This document shows positions 1-5,015 of a stretch of DNA of 5,015 bases, piece by piece. Numbering within the stretch: position 1 is the first letter of the stretch; each line of letters opens with the position of its first letter. The position numbers and the translations under genes are program-made. The stretch comes from CAMBDR01 sp046597185 (GTDB taxonomy: Bacteria; Pseudomonadota; Gammaproteobacteria; Burkholderiales; Burkholderiaceae_D): assembly GCA_046597185.1 (NCBI GenBank), contig JBKJLF010000322.1, positions 1 through 5,015 on the forward strand, written 5' to 3'. A model generated the notes under the pieces. The model did not search any database, was not told the origin of the DNA, and was given only the letters and a program-made list of their open reading frames with translations.

Positions 1-311
1 CCCCGATGCCCGCCAACCCGGTTGGTGAACTACTTTTCCCCGATTGGGAAGCACTCAAAACGGCGCGAGTAGCATTGGATCAACAATTTCTGGATTGGGC
101 CGAACTGGTGGGGTCAGACTGATTAAATGAAACCATCACCTGGAGCAGCAAATTATACGGCTTTACCCAAACCGTGCCACGTTGGGTGCAGGTGCAGCAT
201 TTCTTTAACCACCAAACCCACCACCGGGGTCAGGTTGGCACTTTGCTCAAGCAATTTGGGCAAGATGTGGGCGTGACCGATATTCCGATGTTGCCGTTAC
301 TGTTTGAATAA
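1..311 (+). pseudogene. DinB-family protein, 3' part, interrupted by an in-frame TGA
   Basis: The frame using codons from base 3 reads through to a TAA at 309-311 and is broken once, by TGA at 120-122. The downstream half contains FFNHQTHHRGQVGTLL, the histidine-rich signature of DinB/YfiT-like four-helix proteins, where histidines bind a metal ion, followed by a GVTDIP stretch typical of the C-terminal end. The upstream half (ARVALDQQFLDWAEL) fits the preceding helix of the same family. Both halves are in one frame with no sign of inserted or lost bases, so a single nonsense change (for example CGA to TGA) is the simplest explanation. No good restart codon follows the TGA. The 5' end lies outside the window. 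DinB-family proteins are often stress-linked and of uncertain biochemical role, with some acting as thiol transferases; no specific role can be assigned here. A sequencing error would also explain the stop. Confidence 0.75.
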
Positions 312-334
312 GACTGGCCAAGGCGGCGTTGGGC

Positions 335-372
335 AAAAAAAAGGAGGCCACCACACACTGGCTTAGCCTCCC
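335..372 (-). terminator. Intrinsic terminator, leftward
   Basis: Read on the minus strand, GGAGGC (366-371) pairs with GCCTCC (343-348) across a 17-base loop, and a run of eight T follows at once (A8 on the plus strand, 335-342). Inside the loop CCA and TGG can add a short inner stem. This is the classic GC stem plus U-tract layout. On the plus strand the hairpin is followed by CCGTCTACC with no T run, so it would be a poor terminator for the DinB remnant. No minus-strand gene is visible to its right before the plus-strand thioesterase, so its transcript is unknown. Confidence 0.7.
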
Positions 373-433
373 CGTCTACCACTCCTACCTTACTACCTGA
401 TTATTGTTATTATTCACTGTTACACAAGCTGCT
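335..433 (-). ncRNA. Candidate small RNA ending at the leftward terminator
   Basis: This is a speculative call. The minus strand has a -10-like TATAAG (440-445) in an AT-rich stretch, and a transcript starting near base 433 would run about 100 nt to the terminator. It would carry three GGUAG words (plus-strand CTACC at 376-380, 385-389 and 393-397) in a purine-rich, apparently single-stranded part, followed by the terminator hairpin. I see no -35 match at the right distance and cannot name a known RNA family. The terminator could instead be a leftover from a lost gene. Confidence 0.25.
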
Positions 434-670
434 CTCGTACTTATATTGTTTTTGTTTTTCGTTTTTATTTTGAGAATTCAGTATTGCGCTTCAGTGAATT
501 CATCATAGTACATTTTCCATGTGGCAATAGTCTTTTTATGCTGGTTATTTTGCAGTACCTTGTGCATTTTTGCGTACTGCTGACATTGATACCGCCAACA
601 GCAAGACAATTAACAACTGAATCAACAAATGAGTCCGCAAATGAGCCAACAAACCGATCAGGCTAGCACC

Positions 671-1126
671 ATGTCTCTTCCATTTCAACTCTTGTTACGG
701 GTACGCTATGGTGAATGCGATCAACAGCAAGTCGTGTTTAACGCGCGCTATGCCGATTACATTGATATCGCCGCCACCGAATATTTCCGCGCACTGTTTG
801 GCAATTACCAGACACTGGTCGAGCGTGGCATCGATAATCAAGTGGTGCGACTGCTGATCAATTGGAAATCCTCGGCCCGCTTCGATGACGTGCTCGCCAT
901 CAGGGTGCATACCACCCGGATCGGCACCACCTCGTTCACACTGCAAGTGGATTTATTCGATCATGCCAGTGGACGCGCCATTACCCAGGCCGAAGCGACC
1001 TATGTGGCGGTCGATGCGAAAAGCTTTAAAAAAATCGTTATCGATGATGATTACCGCAGCAAACTGACGCAGGGTGCGGCTGGCGTGGTGGTCAACCACG
1101 CTGGCGTGAGTTTGCCCCCCGCTTAA
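671..1126 (+). CDS. Acyl-CoA thioesterase, 4HBT/YbgC-like hotdog fold
   Basis: The protein is a single hotdog domain of about 150 residues. Near the N-terminus, VRYGECDQQQVVFNARYADY matches the 4-hydroxybenzoyl-CoA thioesterase signature, with the likely catalytic Asp at residue 17 when counted from ATG 671. Family members hydrolyse acyl- or aroyl-CoA thioesters in the cytoplasm, usually as tetramers; the substrate cannot be inferred here. Further family-like segments are ARFDDVLAIRVHTTRIGTTSF and the strand AEATYVAVD. Two upstream in-frame ATG codons (629 and 641) would add 14 or 10 residues of polar low-complexity sequence. I prefer 671 because it has CAGG at 659-662, eight bases upstream, and gives the usual short N-terminus, while 629 has no visible ribosome binding site. 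One oddity is that the Gly common two residues before the VV pair is Gln20 here. It converges on aroA and has no visible partner gene. Confidence 0.85.
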   Translation: MSLPFQLLLRVRYGECDQQQVVFNARYADYIDIAATEYFRALFGNYQTLVERGIDNQVVRLLINWKSSARFDDVLAIRVHTTRIGTTSFTLQVDLFDHASGRAITQAEATYVAVDAKSFKKIVIDDDYRSKLTQGAAGVVVNHAGVSLPPA

Positions 1127-1146
1127 AACAGAATCGCTTAAAACAG
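1121..1146. repeat. 11-base direct repeat across the convergent stop codons
   Basis: GCTTAAAACAG occurs at 1121-1131 and again at 1136-1146, separated by AATC. The first copy carries the thioesterase TAA; the second carries the aroA stop, read as TAA on the other strand. Only 11 bases (1127-1137) separate the two genes, and no hairpin with a T run is present in either direction. Confidence 0.85.
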
Positions 1147-2478
1147 GTCATTGCTCACGATCTTGGCAAAGGCTTCAAAATAATCGGGGAAGGTTTTTGC
1201 CACGCATTTCGGATCATTGATGCGCATGGTATTACCCTGGCGCGCCTTGCCGTGCAAGGTGGCGAGTGAAAAGCACATTGCCATGCGATGGTCATCATAG
1301 GTATCAATAGTGGCCGCCTGGATTTGCGCGGGCGGTGTCACGCGCAAATAATCGGCCCCCTCTTCCACCACCGCCCCCAGCTTGCGTAACTCGGTGGCCA
1401 TGGCGCTGATGCGGTCGGTTTCCTTCACGCGCCAACTGCCGATATTGCGCAAGGTGCTGGTGCCATCAGCATACAAGGCGGCAATGGCGATGGTCATGGC
1501 GGCATCCGGAATGTGGTTGAAATCGGCATCAATCGCTTTTAAATGGCCGTGGGAACTGGCTTCAATCCAATTCTCGCCCATGGTAATTTGCGCACCCATT
1601 GCCGCCAGCGCATCGACAAAGCGCACATCGCCCTGAATGCTGTTATTACCCACGCCTTCCACCCGTACCGGGCCGCCACTGATGGCCCCTGCCGCCAAAA
1701 AATACGAGGCCGAGGACGCATCACCTTCGACATAAATCGCGCCCGGTGAGTGATATTTTTGTCCGGCGGGTATGGTGAAGGCTTGCCAGCCGTCACGCTC
1801 GACGTGGACGCCAAAACGCTGCATCAGGTTAAGCGTGATTTCAATATACGGCTTGGAAATTAAATCACCTTCAACCTTGATACAAACCGGGTGGGTAGTC
1901 GCCATCAAGGGCGCTGCCATCAATAAGGCGGTTAAAAACTGGCTCGATACATTGCCGCGCACCGATAATTGCTGTGCATGCACATGGCCGGGGCGGATGT
2001 GTAAGGGGGGGTAGCCCGCTTGCCCGGTATATTCGATTTGCGCGCCGATGGCATTCAAGGCATCAACCAAATCACCAATCGGGCGCTCGTGCATTCGCGC
2101 CACGCCATGCAGGCGGTAGTCGCCGCCGTTTAGGGCTAGCGCCGCTGTCAACGGACGAATCGCGGTGCCGGCATTGCCCATGAATAAATCCGCACGATGC
2201 ACCGGGAAAGCGCCACGCCCACCCGGCACGCGATAAGAACATGGGGCCAGTTCTTGCCAATGAATGCCCAGCAAATACAGCGCTTGCAGCATGACGGCGG
2301 TATCGTCGGAGCCGAGCAAATCATGGATCTCGGTGACGCCCTCGGCCAGCGCCGCCAATAGCAGCGTGCGGTTGGAGATGCTTTTCGAACCCGGCAAACG
2401 CACGGTGCCAGTGGCACGCATGGCAGGGGCCAGGTCGAGGTGGTGGGGGTAGTGTTTGCTTGGATGGGCCAGATTCAT
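1138..2478 (-). CDS. aroA: 3-phosphoshikimate 1-carboxyvinyltransferase (EPSP synthase)
   Basis: This is the sixth shikimate-pathway enzyme. It joins phosphoenolpyruvate to shikimate 3-phosphate to give EPSP, the precursor of chorismate. The 446-residue protein (E. coli 427) has all class I landmarks: LPGSKSISNR with Lys32, Ser33 and Arg37; LFMGNAGTAIRPL at 98-110, whose Gly104 and Pro109 correspond to E. coli Gly96 and Pro101, so a glyphosate-sensitive type is expected; RMHERP with Arg132; the SSQ substrate motif; IPDAAMT with catalytic Asp325; RVKETDR with Lys352, Glu353 and Arg356; DDHRMAM with Arg398; and AKTFPDYF with Lys428. I chose the ATG at 2476-2478 because AAAGGA lies six bases upstream. 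The longer ATG at 2529 would overlap tyrA by 35 bases, has no such site and adds a lysine-rich tail not seen in the family. It sits 16 bases after tyrA and is probably translated from the same mRNA. cmk, often next downstream, is absent. Confidence 0.97.
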   Translation of the reverse strand: MNLAHPSKHYPHHLDLAPAMRATGTVRLPGSKSISNRTLLLAALAEGVTEIHDLLGSDDTAVMLQALYLLGIHWQELAPCSYRVPGGRGAFPVHRADLFMGNAGTAIRPLTAALALNGGDYRLHGVARMHERPIGDLVDALNAIGAQIEYTGQAGYPPLHIRPGHVHAQQLSVRGNVSSQFLTALLMAAPLMATTHPVCIKVEGDLISKPYIEITLNLMQRFGVHVERDGWQAFTIPAGQKYHSPGAIYVEGDASSASYFLAAGAISGGPVRVEGVGNNSIQGDVRFVDALAAMGAQITMGENWIEASSHGHLKAIDADFNHIPDAAMTIAIAALYADGTSTLRNIGSWRVKETDRISAMATELRKLGAVVEEGADYLRVTPPAQIQAATIDTYDDHRMAMCFSLATLHGKARQGNTMRINDPKCVAKTFPDYFEAFAKIVSNDLF

Positions 2479-2484
2479 ATTTTT

Positions 2485-2490
2485 TCCTTT
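2485..2490 (-). promoter_or_regulatory. aroA ribosome binding site, decides the start
   Basis: On the minus strand AAAGGA is followed by six bases and then ATG (2476-2478). It lies wholly in the 16-base gap after the tyrA stop, which supports the 446-residue start over the upstream ATG at 2529. Confidence 0.8.
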
Positions 2491-2494
2491 AGGG

Positions 2495-3394
2495 CTAATC
2501 GCCCCCTTCTTTGGCTTGCTGCTCGCCATGTTCTATCATTTGTTGCCAACTGTGGCGCGCGCGTTGGGCGTTGGCGTAGACGCATTGTAAGGCAGGGCCA
2601 TCTCCTGCCGCCAAATGCTCACGCAGGCGCTGTAGTTGGGCCAAATACGCGTCCAACTCAGTGAGTAAGGCGCTTTGATTGGCCAGACTGATGTCGCGCC
2701 ACATCTCGGCATTCGATCCGGCAATGCGGGTGAAGTCGCGAAAACCGCTGGCGGCATATTGAAACAGTAAATCGGCATGCGGTTTATGGGCAATATCATC
2801 GACCAGGGCGTAAGCCAATAAATGCGGCAGATGGCTGACCACGGCAAAAATCTGGTCATGTTGCTCCGGGCTTAAGTAATGCACATGGGCGCCGCAGGCT
2901 TGCCACAGGTGTTCAACCTTATCCACCAGGGCTTGCGGGTTTTCCGGGTACGGGGTCAGCACCACTTTTTTACCGACATATAAATCAGCCAGGCCCGCTT
3001 CAGGGCCGTTTAACTCGCGGCCGGCAATTGGGTGACCGGGCACGAATTGCACGCACTTTTCGCCCAACGCGCTACGGGCTGCGTGTACCACCTCGGCCTT
3101 GGTGCTACCAGTATCGGTCACGATGATATCGGGGTGCAAATACGGTGCCAGTGCATGCAAAATCGGGCCGATTTGCGCTACCGGGGTGGCCAGCAACACC
3201 AAATCGGTCTGTTCCATGGCATCGGCCCAATCGCTGGCGATATGGTCGATAATGCCCAGTTGCTGAGCGCGCAGTAAATGCCGTGGTTCGCGATCCATAC
3301 CGATCACGCGCCCACTTACACCGGCACGCTTCAAGGCCAGCGCAAACGATGCGCCAATTAAACCCACGCCGACGATTAAGATTTGTTGGCCCAT
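2495..3394 (-). CDS. tyrA: Prephenate dehydrogenase
   Basis: It oxidatively decarboxylates prephenate to 4-hydroxyphenylpyruvate, the committed step to tyrosine (some relatives act on arogenate instead). The 299-residue monofunctional protein begins with an NAD(P)-binding Rossmann fold: GVGLIG at 9-14, and Asp34 at the end of the second strand, which favours NAD. TDTGSTK (93-99) and VPGHPIAG (118-125) follow, with His121 the likely catalytic histidine. The helical dimerisation half holds SHLPHLLAYAL and the FRDFTRIAGSNAEMW stretch, whose arginines are expected to bind prephenate. There is no chorismate mutase domain and no C-terminal ACT domain, so feedback control by tyrosine through ACT is not expected. 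The start is secured by GAGGAG six bases upstream. It ends 16 bases before aroA; in Pseudomonas the two are fused into one protein, so this spacing fits close co-expression. Confidence 0.96.
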   Translation of the reverse strand: MGQQILIVGVGLIGASFALALKRAGVSGRVIGMDREPRHLLRAQQLGIIDHIASDWADAMEQTDLVLLATPVAQIGPILHALAPYLHPDIIVTDTGSTKAEVVHAARSALGEKCVQFVPGHPIAGRELNGPEAGLADLYVGKKVVLTPYPENPQALVDKVEHLWQACGAHVHYLSPEQHDQIFAVVSHLPHLLAYALVDDIAHKPHADLLFQYAASGFRDFTRIAGSNAEMWRDISLANQSALLTELDAYLAQLQRLREHLAAGDGPALQCVYANAQRARHSWQQMIEHGEQQAKEGGD

Positions 3395-3400
3395 GCGTAA

Positions 3401-3406
3401 CTCCTC
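3401..3406 (-). promoter_or_regulatory. tyrA ribosome binding site
   Basis: GAGGAG on the minus strand, six bases before the tyrA ATG, is a strong Shine-Dalgarno match. It lies directly after the 13-base tandem repeat, so repeat length changes would not alter its spacing to the start. Confidence 0.8.
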
Positions 3407-3410
3407 GGGT

Positions 3411-3474
3411 TGATGACTCTGTTTGATGAATCAGGCTGATGACTCAGGCTGATGACTCAGGCTGATGAGCGGGT
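3411..3474. repeat. 13-base tandem repeat (minisatellite), about five copies
   Basis: On the plus strand the units are TGATGACTCTGTT (3411), TGATGAATCAGGC (3424), TGATGACTCAGGC (3437), an identical copy at 3450, and a degenerate 12-base TGATGAGCGGGT (3463), followed by TGATCA. It fills most of the 97-base gap between pheA and tyrA. Two identical central units with decayed edges are typical of repeats that grow and shrink by slippage. Because 13 is not a multiple of three, the minus-strand TGA in each of the three central copies falls in a different frame, so all three frames are closed between the genes. Confidence 0.92.
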
Positions 3475-3491
3475 TGATCAGACAGGGCCAA

Positions 3492-4565
3492 CTACAGGTT
3501 CAGGGGATACGATCCTAAAATTTTAAAGAAAGCCGCACTGTCTCTCAATTCAACCAAGGCGCGTGCTACCGCATCTTGCTCGGCATGACCTTCAATATCA
3601 ACAAAAAAGTAATACTCCCAGGTTCCGTTACGGGCCGGACGCGATTCAAAGCGGGTCATGGAAACGCCATGTTTGGCCAAGGGTGCCAGCAATTGATACA
3701 CCGCACCCGCCTTGTTGGGCACCGACAGCACCAGCGAGGTTTGATCGCGCCCGGAAGGAAGGGTTTTTTGGTAGCCCAACAGGGCAAAACGGGTGCGGTT
3801 ATGCGGGTCATCCTGAATCGCGCCATTCACCACTTCCAAATGGTATTGCTGGGCCGCCATTTCACTGGCAATCGCCGCCACCGAGGGGTCAAAACTGGCA
3901 ATGCGCGCCGCTTCGGCATTGGAAGCCACGGCTTTGCGTTCGATATTGGGGTAATGTTGATTGAGCCAGGTCTGGCATTGCGCCAGCGCCTGGGAGTGCG
4001 CGCAAATGGCTTGCACCGCTTCCATGCTGCCACTCTTGGTCATCAGATTATGGCGCACCAGAATCGAAATTTCGCTACTGATATTGAGCGTGGTTTGCAA
4101 CAGTAAATCGAGGGTGCGGTTGATCACGCCTTCAGTTGAATTTTCAATCGGTACCACGCCAAAGTCAGCCGTACCGGCTTCGGTGACGCGAAATACTTCA
4201 TCGATGGAACTGCAGGGTAGCGCATCGACTGCGGTGCCAAATTGCTGGTGTACTGCCTGTTCACTGAAGGTGCCGACCGGGCCGAGGAAAGCCACGGTCA
4301 CGCGTTTTTCCAGCGCACGGCACGCCGACATGATTTCACGCCACACGGTTTGCAGATCAAAATTATGCAGGGGGCCGGGGTTATTGTCGGCAATGCGACG
4401 CAAGACTTGCGCTTCACGTTCCGGGCGAAAGATCGGGGCATGGGTTTTGGCCTTGATATGCCCGACTTCTTGCGCCACTTTGGCACGTTGGTTTAACAAA
4501 TTCAAAATTTGCACGTCAATCGCATCGATTTGTTCACGCAGGGGTTGTAGTTTATCGTCATCCAT
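3492..4565 (-). CDS. pheA: Bifunctional chorismate mutase / prephenate dehydratase (P-protein)
   Basis: It converts chorismate to prephenate and then to phenylpyruvate, the phenylalanine branch. The 357-residue protein has three parts. Residues 1-88 are an AroQ-type chorismate mutase with Arg10, Arg27, Lys38 and Glu51 at the active-site positions known from E. coli. Residues about 89-270 are prephenate dehydratase, with AFLGPVGTFSEQA, VPIENSTEGVINRTLDLL and the catalytic NRTRF motif (Thr258). Residues 276-357 are an ACT domain with GAVY and ESRP (307-310), the phenylalanine-binding motif, so feedback inhibition by phenylalanine is expected. The start fits the family N-terminus, although the ribosome binding site is weak (GAAAG about eight bases upstream). 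It lies 91 bases after gyrA, behind a large hairpin; serC, common at this spot in relatives, is absent. No Phe-rich leader peptide is visible. Confidence 0.97.
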   Translation of the reverse strand: MDDDKLQPLREQIDAIDVQILNLLNQRAKVAQEVGHIKAKTHAPIFRPEREAQVLRRIADNNPGPLHNFDLQTVWREIMSACRALEKRVTVAFLGPVGTFSEQAVHQQFGTAVDALPCSSIDEVFRVTEAGTADFGVVPIENSTEGVINRTLDLLLQTTLNISSEISILVRHNLMTKSGSMEAVQAICAHSQALAQCQTWLNQHYPNIERKAVASNAEAARIASFDPSVAAIASEMAAQQYHLEVVNGAIQDDPHNRTRFALLGYQKTLPSGRDQTSLVLSVPNKAGAVYQLLAPLAKHGVSMTRFESRPARNGTWEYYFFVDIEGHAEQDAVARALVELRDSAAFFKILGSYPLNL

Positions 4566-4577
4566 TGCAAGCTTTCA

Positions 4578-4634
4578 GCGTAGCCAACCTGCCGGAATTG
4601 CCGCTGCGCGGTTTATCCGGCTTGATTGCTACGC
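4578..4634. repeat. 57-base nested palindrome between gyrA and pheA
   Basis: Arms GCGTAGC (4578-4584) and GCTACGC (4628-4634) enclose GCCGGA (4591-4596) and TCCGGC (4616-4621), which enclose CCGC (4601-4604) and GCGG (4608-4611) around a TGC loop. The spacers on the two sides are equal at every level (6 and 6, then 4 and 4 bases), so one cruciform or hairpin forms in register with 17 strict pairs. No T run follows on the minus strand, so it is not a standard terminator for gyrA. Its foot is 12 bases from the pheA ATG. The GTAG word and the GCCGGAT...ATCCGGC-like stem resemble REP-type elements, but no second copy is in the window, so that class is inference. Confidence 0.75.
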
Positions 4635-4656
4635 AAATTGGTTTAAGTCATCTGAT

Positions 4657-5015
4657 TTACTCTGCACCTTCACCCGCCACCCCGTCCCGCACTTCCTCTG
4701 CATCCGCTTCCACAATCCGCTGCAAGCCCGACAGCTTGGTGCCATCTTCCACCGCAATCAGGGTCACGCCCTGGGTTGCACGGCCCATTTCACGAATTTC
4801 TGACACGCGGGTACGAATCAACACGCCACCGGTGGTAATCAACATGATTTCGTCATTGGTATCCACCAGGGTTGCCGCCACCACTTTGCCGTTCCGCTCG
4901 CTGGTTTGAATTGCAATCATACCCTTGGTGCCGCGACCGTGTCGCGTGTATTCGGTAATTGTGGTGCGTTTGCCGAAGCCGTTTTCGGTGGCGGTGAGTA
5001 CCGATTGCTGCTCGT
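4657..5015 (-). CDS. gyrA: DNA gyrase subunit A, C-terminal end (partial)
   Basis: Only the last 118 residues and the TAA are in the window; the 5' part continues beyond base 5015. The visible part is the final blades of the C-terminal beta-pinwheel that wraps DNA and lets gyrase introduce negative supercoils. RHGRGTKGMIAIQT and REMGRATQGVTLI are the repeated blade motifs, resembling the GyrA-box pattern, and KLSGLQRIVEADAEE leads to an acidic tail ending GEGAE, as in betaproteobacterial GyrA. The catalytic tyrosine and the quinolone-resistance region are outside the window. An ATG at 4918-4920 is internal, since the frame stays open to the window edge with matching family sequence. It reads in the same direction as pheA, but the 91-base gap with its palindrome leaves open whether they share a transcript. 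Confidence 0.96.
   Translation of the reverse strand, partial: EQQSVLTATENGFGKRTTITEYTRHGRGTKGMIAIQTSERNGKVVAATLVDTNDEIMLITTGGVLIRTRVSEIREMGRATQGVTLIAVEDGTKLSGLQRIVEADAEEVRDGVAGEGAE

Larger units (their letters stand above)
312..670. other. AT-rich intergenic spacer
   Basis: About 360 bases separate the DinB remnant from the chosen thioesterase start. The left part has a leftward terminator (335-372) and three CTACC words (376-397). The middle is rich in T on the plus strand (447-471). An inverted repeat GAATTCA/TGAATTC (474-480 and 495-501) follows. A 60-codon frame beginning with TTG at 484 has no recognisable domain, no ribosome binding site and a low-complexity Ser/Thr/Asn tail that is in fact the start of the thioesterase region in another frame, so I do not call it. 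I found no tRNA and no confident sigma-70 promoter for the thioesterase, although one must lie in or near this spacer unless the gene is read from upstream. Confidence 0.7.

Noticed and set aside
484..666. 60-codon plus-strand frame beginning with TTG, with a hydrophobic middle
   Set aside because: It has no ribosome binding site or recognisable domain, and its Ser/Thr/Asn-rich end simply overlaps the thioesterase start region in another frame.
1084..1100. Hairpin CGTGGT/ACCACG as a thioesterase terminator
   Set aside because: It lies inside the coding region and no T run follows on either strand.
2479..2529. Longer aroA start giving 463 residues
   Set aside because: It would overlap tyrA by 35 bases and lacks a ribosome binding site, while the ATG at 2476-2478 has AAAGGA six bases upstream.
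3576..4106. 176-codon plus-strand open frame opposite pheA
   Set aside because: It is antisense to a fully conserved pheA, and its composition mirrors pheA codon use rather than a real protein.
3961..4803. 280-codon plus-strand open frame opposite pheA and gyrA
   Set aside because: It lies antisense to well-supported pheA and gyrA coding sequence, has no family features and crosses the palindrome; it is a shadow of the real genes.
4657..4920. Separate 87-residue minus-strand protein starting at 4920
   Set aside because: The frame stays open upstream to the window edge with typical GyrA sequence, so this ATG is an internal Met of gyrA.
1..5015. CRISPR array, insertion sequence, prophage or defence system
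   Set aside because: No spaced identical repeats of CRISPR size, no transposase or integrase motifs and no terminal inverted repeats with target duplications were seen; the only tandem repeat has no spacers.

Overview
The window looks like a chromosomal core region of a betaproteobacterium, probably Burkholderiales and perhaps Oxalobacteraceae-like. The grounds are the GyrA tail, the pheA-tyrA-aroA order and moderate GC; this assignment is inference from the sequence alone. Most of the window (bases 1138-5015) is a minus-strand block reading gyrA (3' end only), pheA, tyrA, aroA. A short plus-strand stretch (1-1126) faces it, with the end of a broken DinB-like gene and a hotdog-fold thioesterase.

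Layout from left to right. Bases 1-311 are the 3' part of a DinB-family gene interrupted by an in-frame TGA. Bases 312-670 are an AT-rich spacer with no convincing gene. It holds a clear intrinsic terminator pointing left (335-372) that no visible minus-strand gene accounts for, so a small RNA is possible. Bases 671-1126 are a 4HBT/YbgC-type thioesterase. It converges on aroA with only 11 bases between the stop codons, and an 11-base direct repeat covers that junction. Then come aroA (1138-2478), tyrA (2495-3394), a 13-base tandem repeat in the pheA-tyrA gap, pheA (3492-4565), a symmetric 57-base nested palindrome in the gyrA-pheA gap, and the last 118 codons of gyrA.

Function. PheA makes phenylpyruvate from chorismate by way of prephenate. 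TyrA takes prephenate towards tyrosine. AroA makes EPSP, the direct precursor of chorismate. The three genes therefore cover the end of the shikimate pathway and both aromatic branches, and tyrA and aroA are 16 bases apart, as expected of an operon. Compared with the common gyrA-serC-pheA-(hisC)-tyrA-aroA-cmk-rpsA order of related proteobacteria, serC, hisC and cmk-rpsA are missing from their usual places.

I see no defence system, mobile element or CRISPR array. The most interesting signals are non-coding: the palindrome before pheA, the 13-base minisatellite before tyrA, and the orphan leftward terminator.
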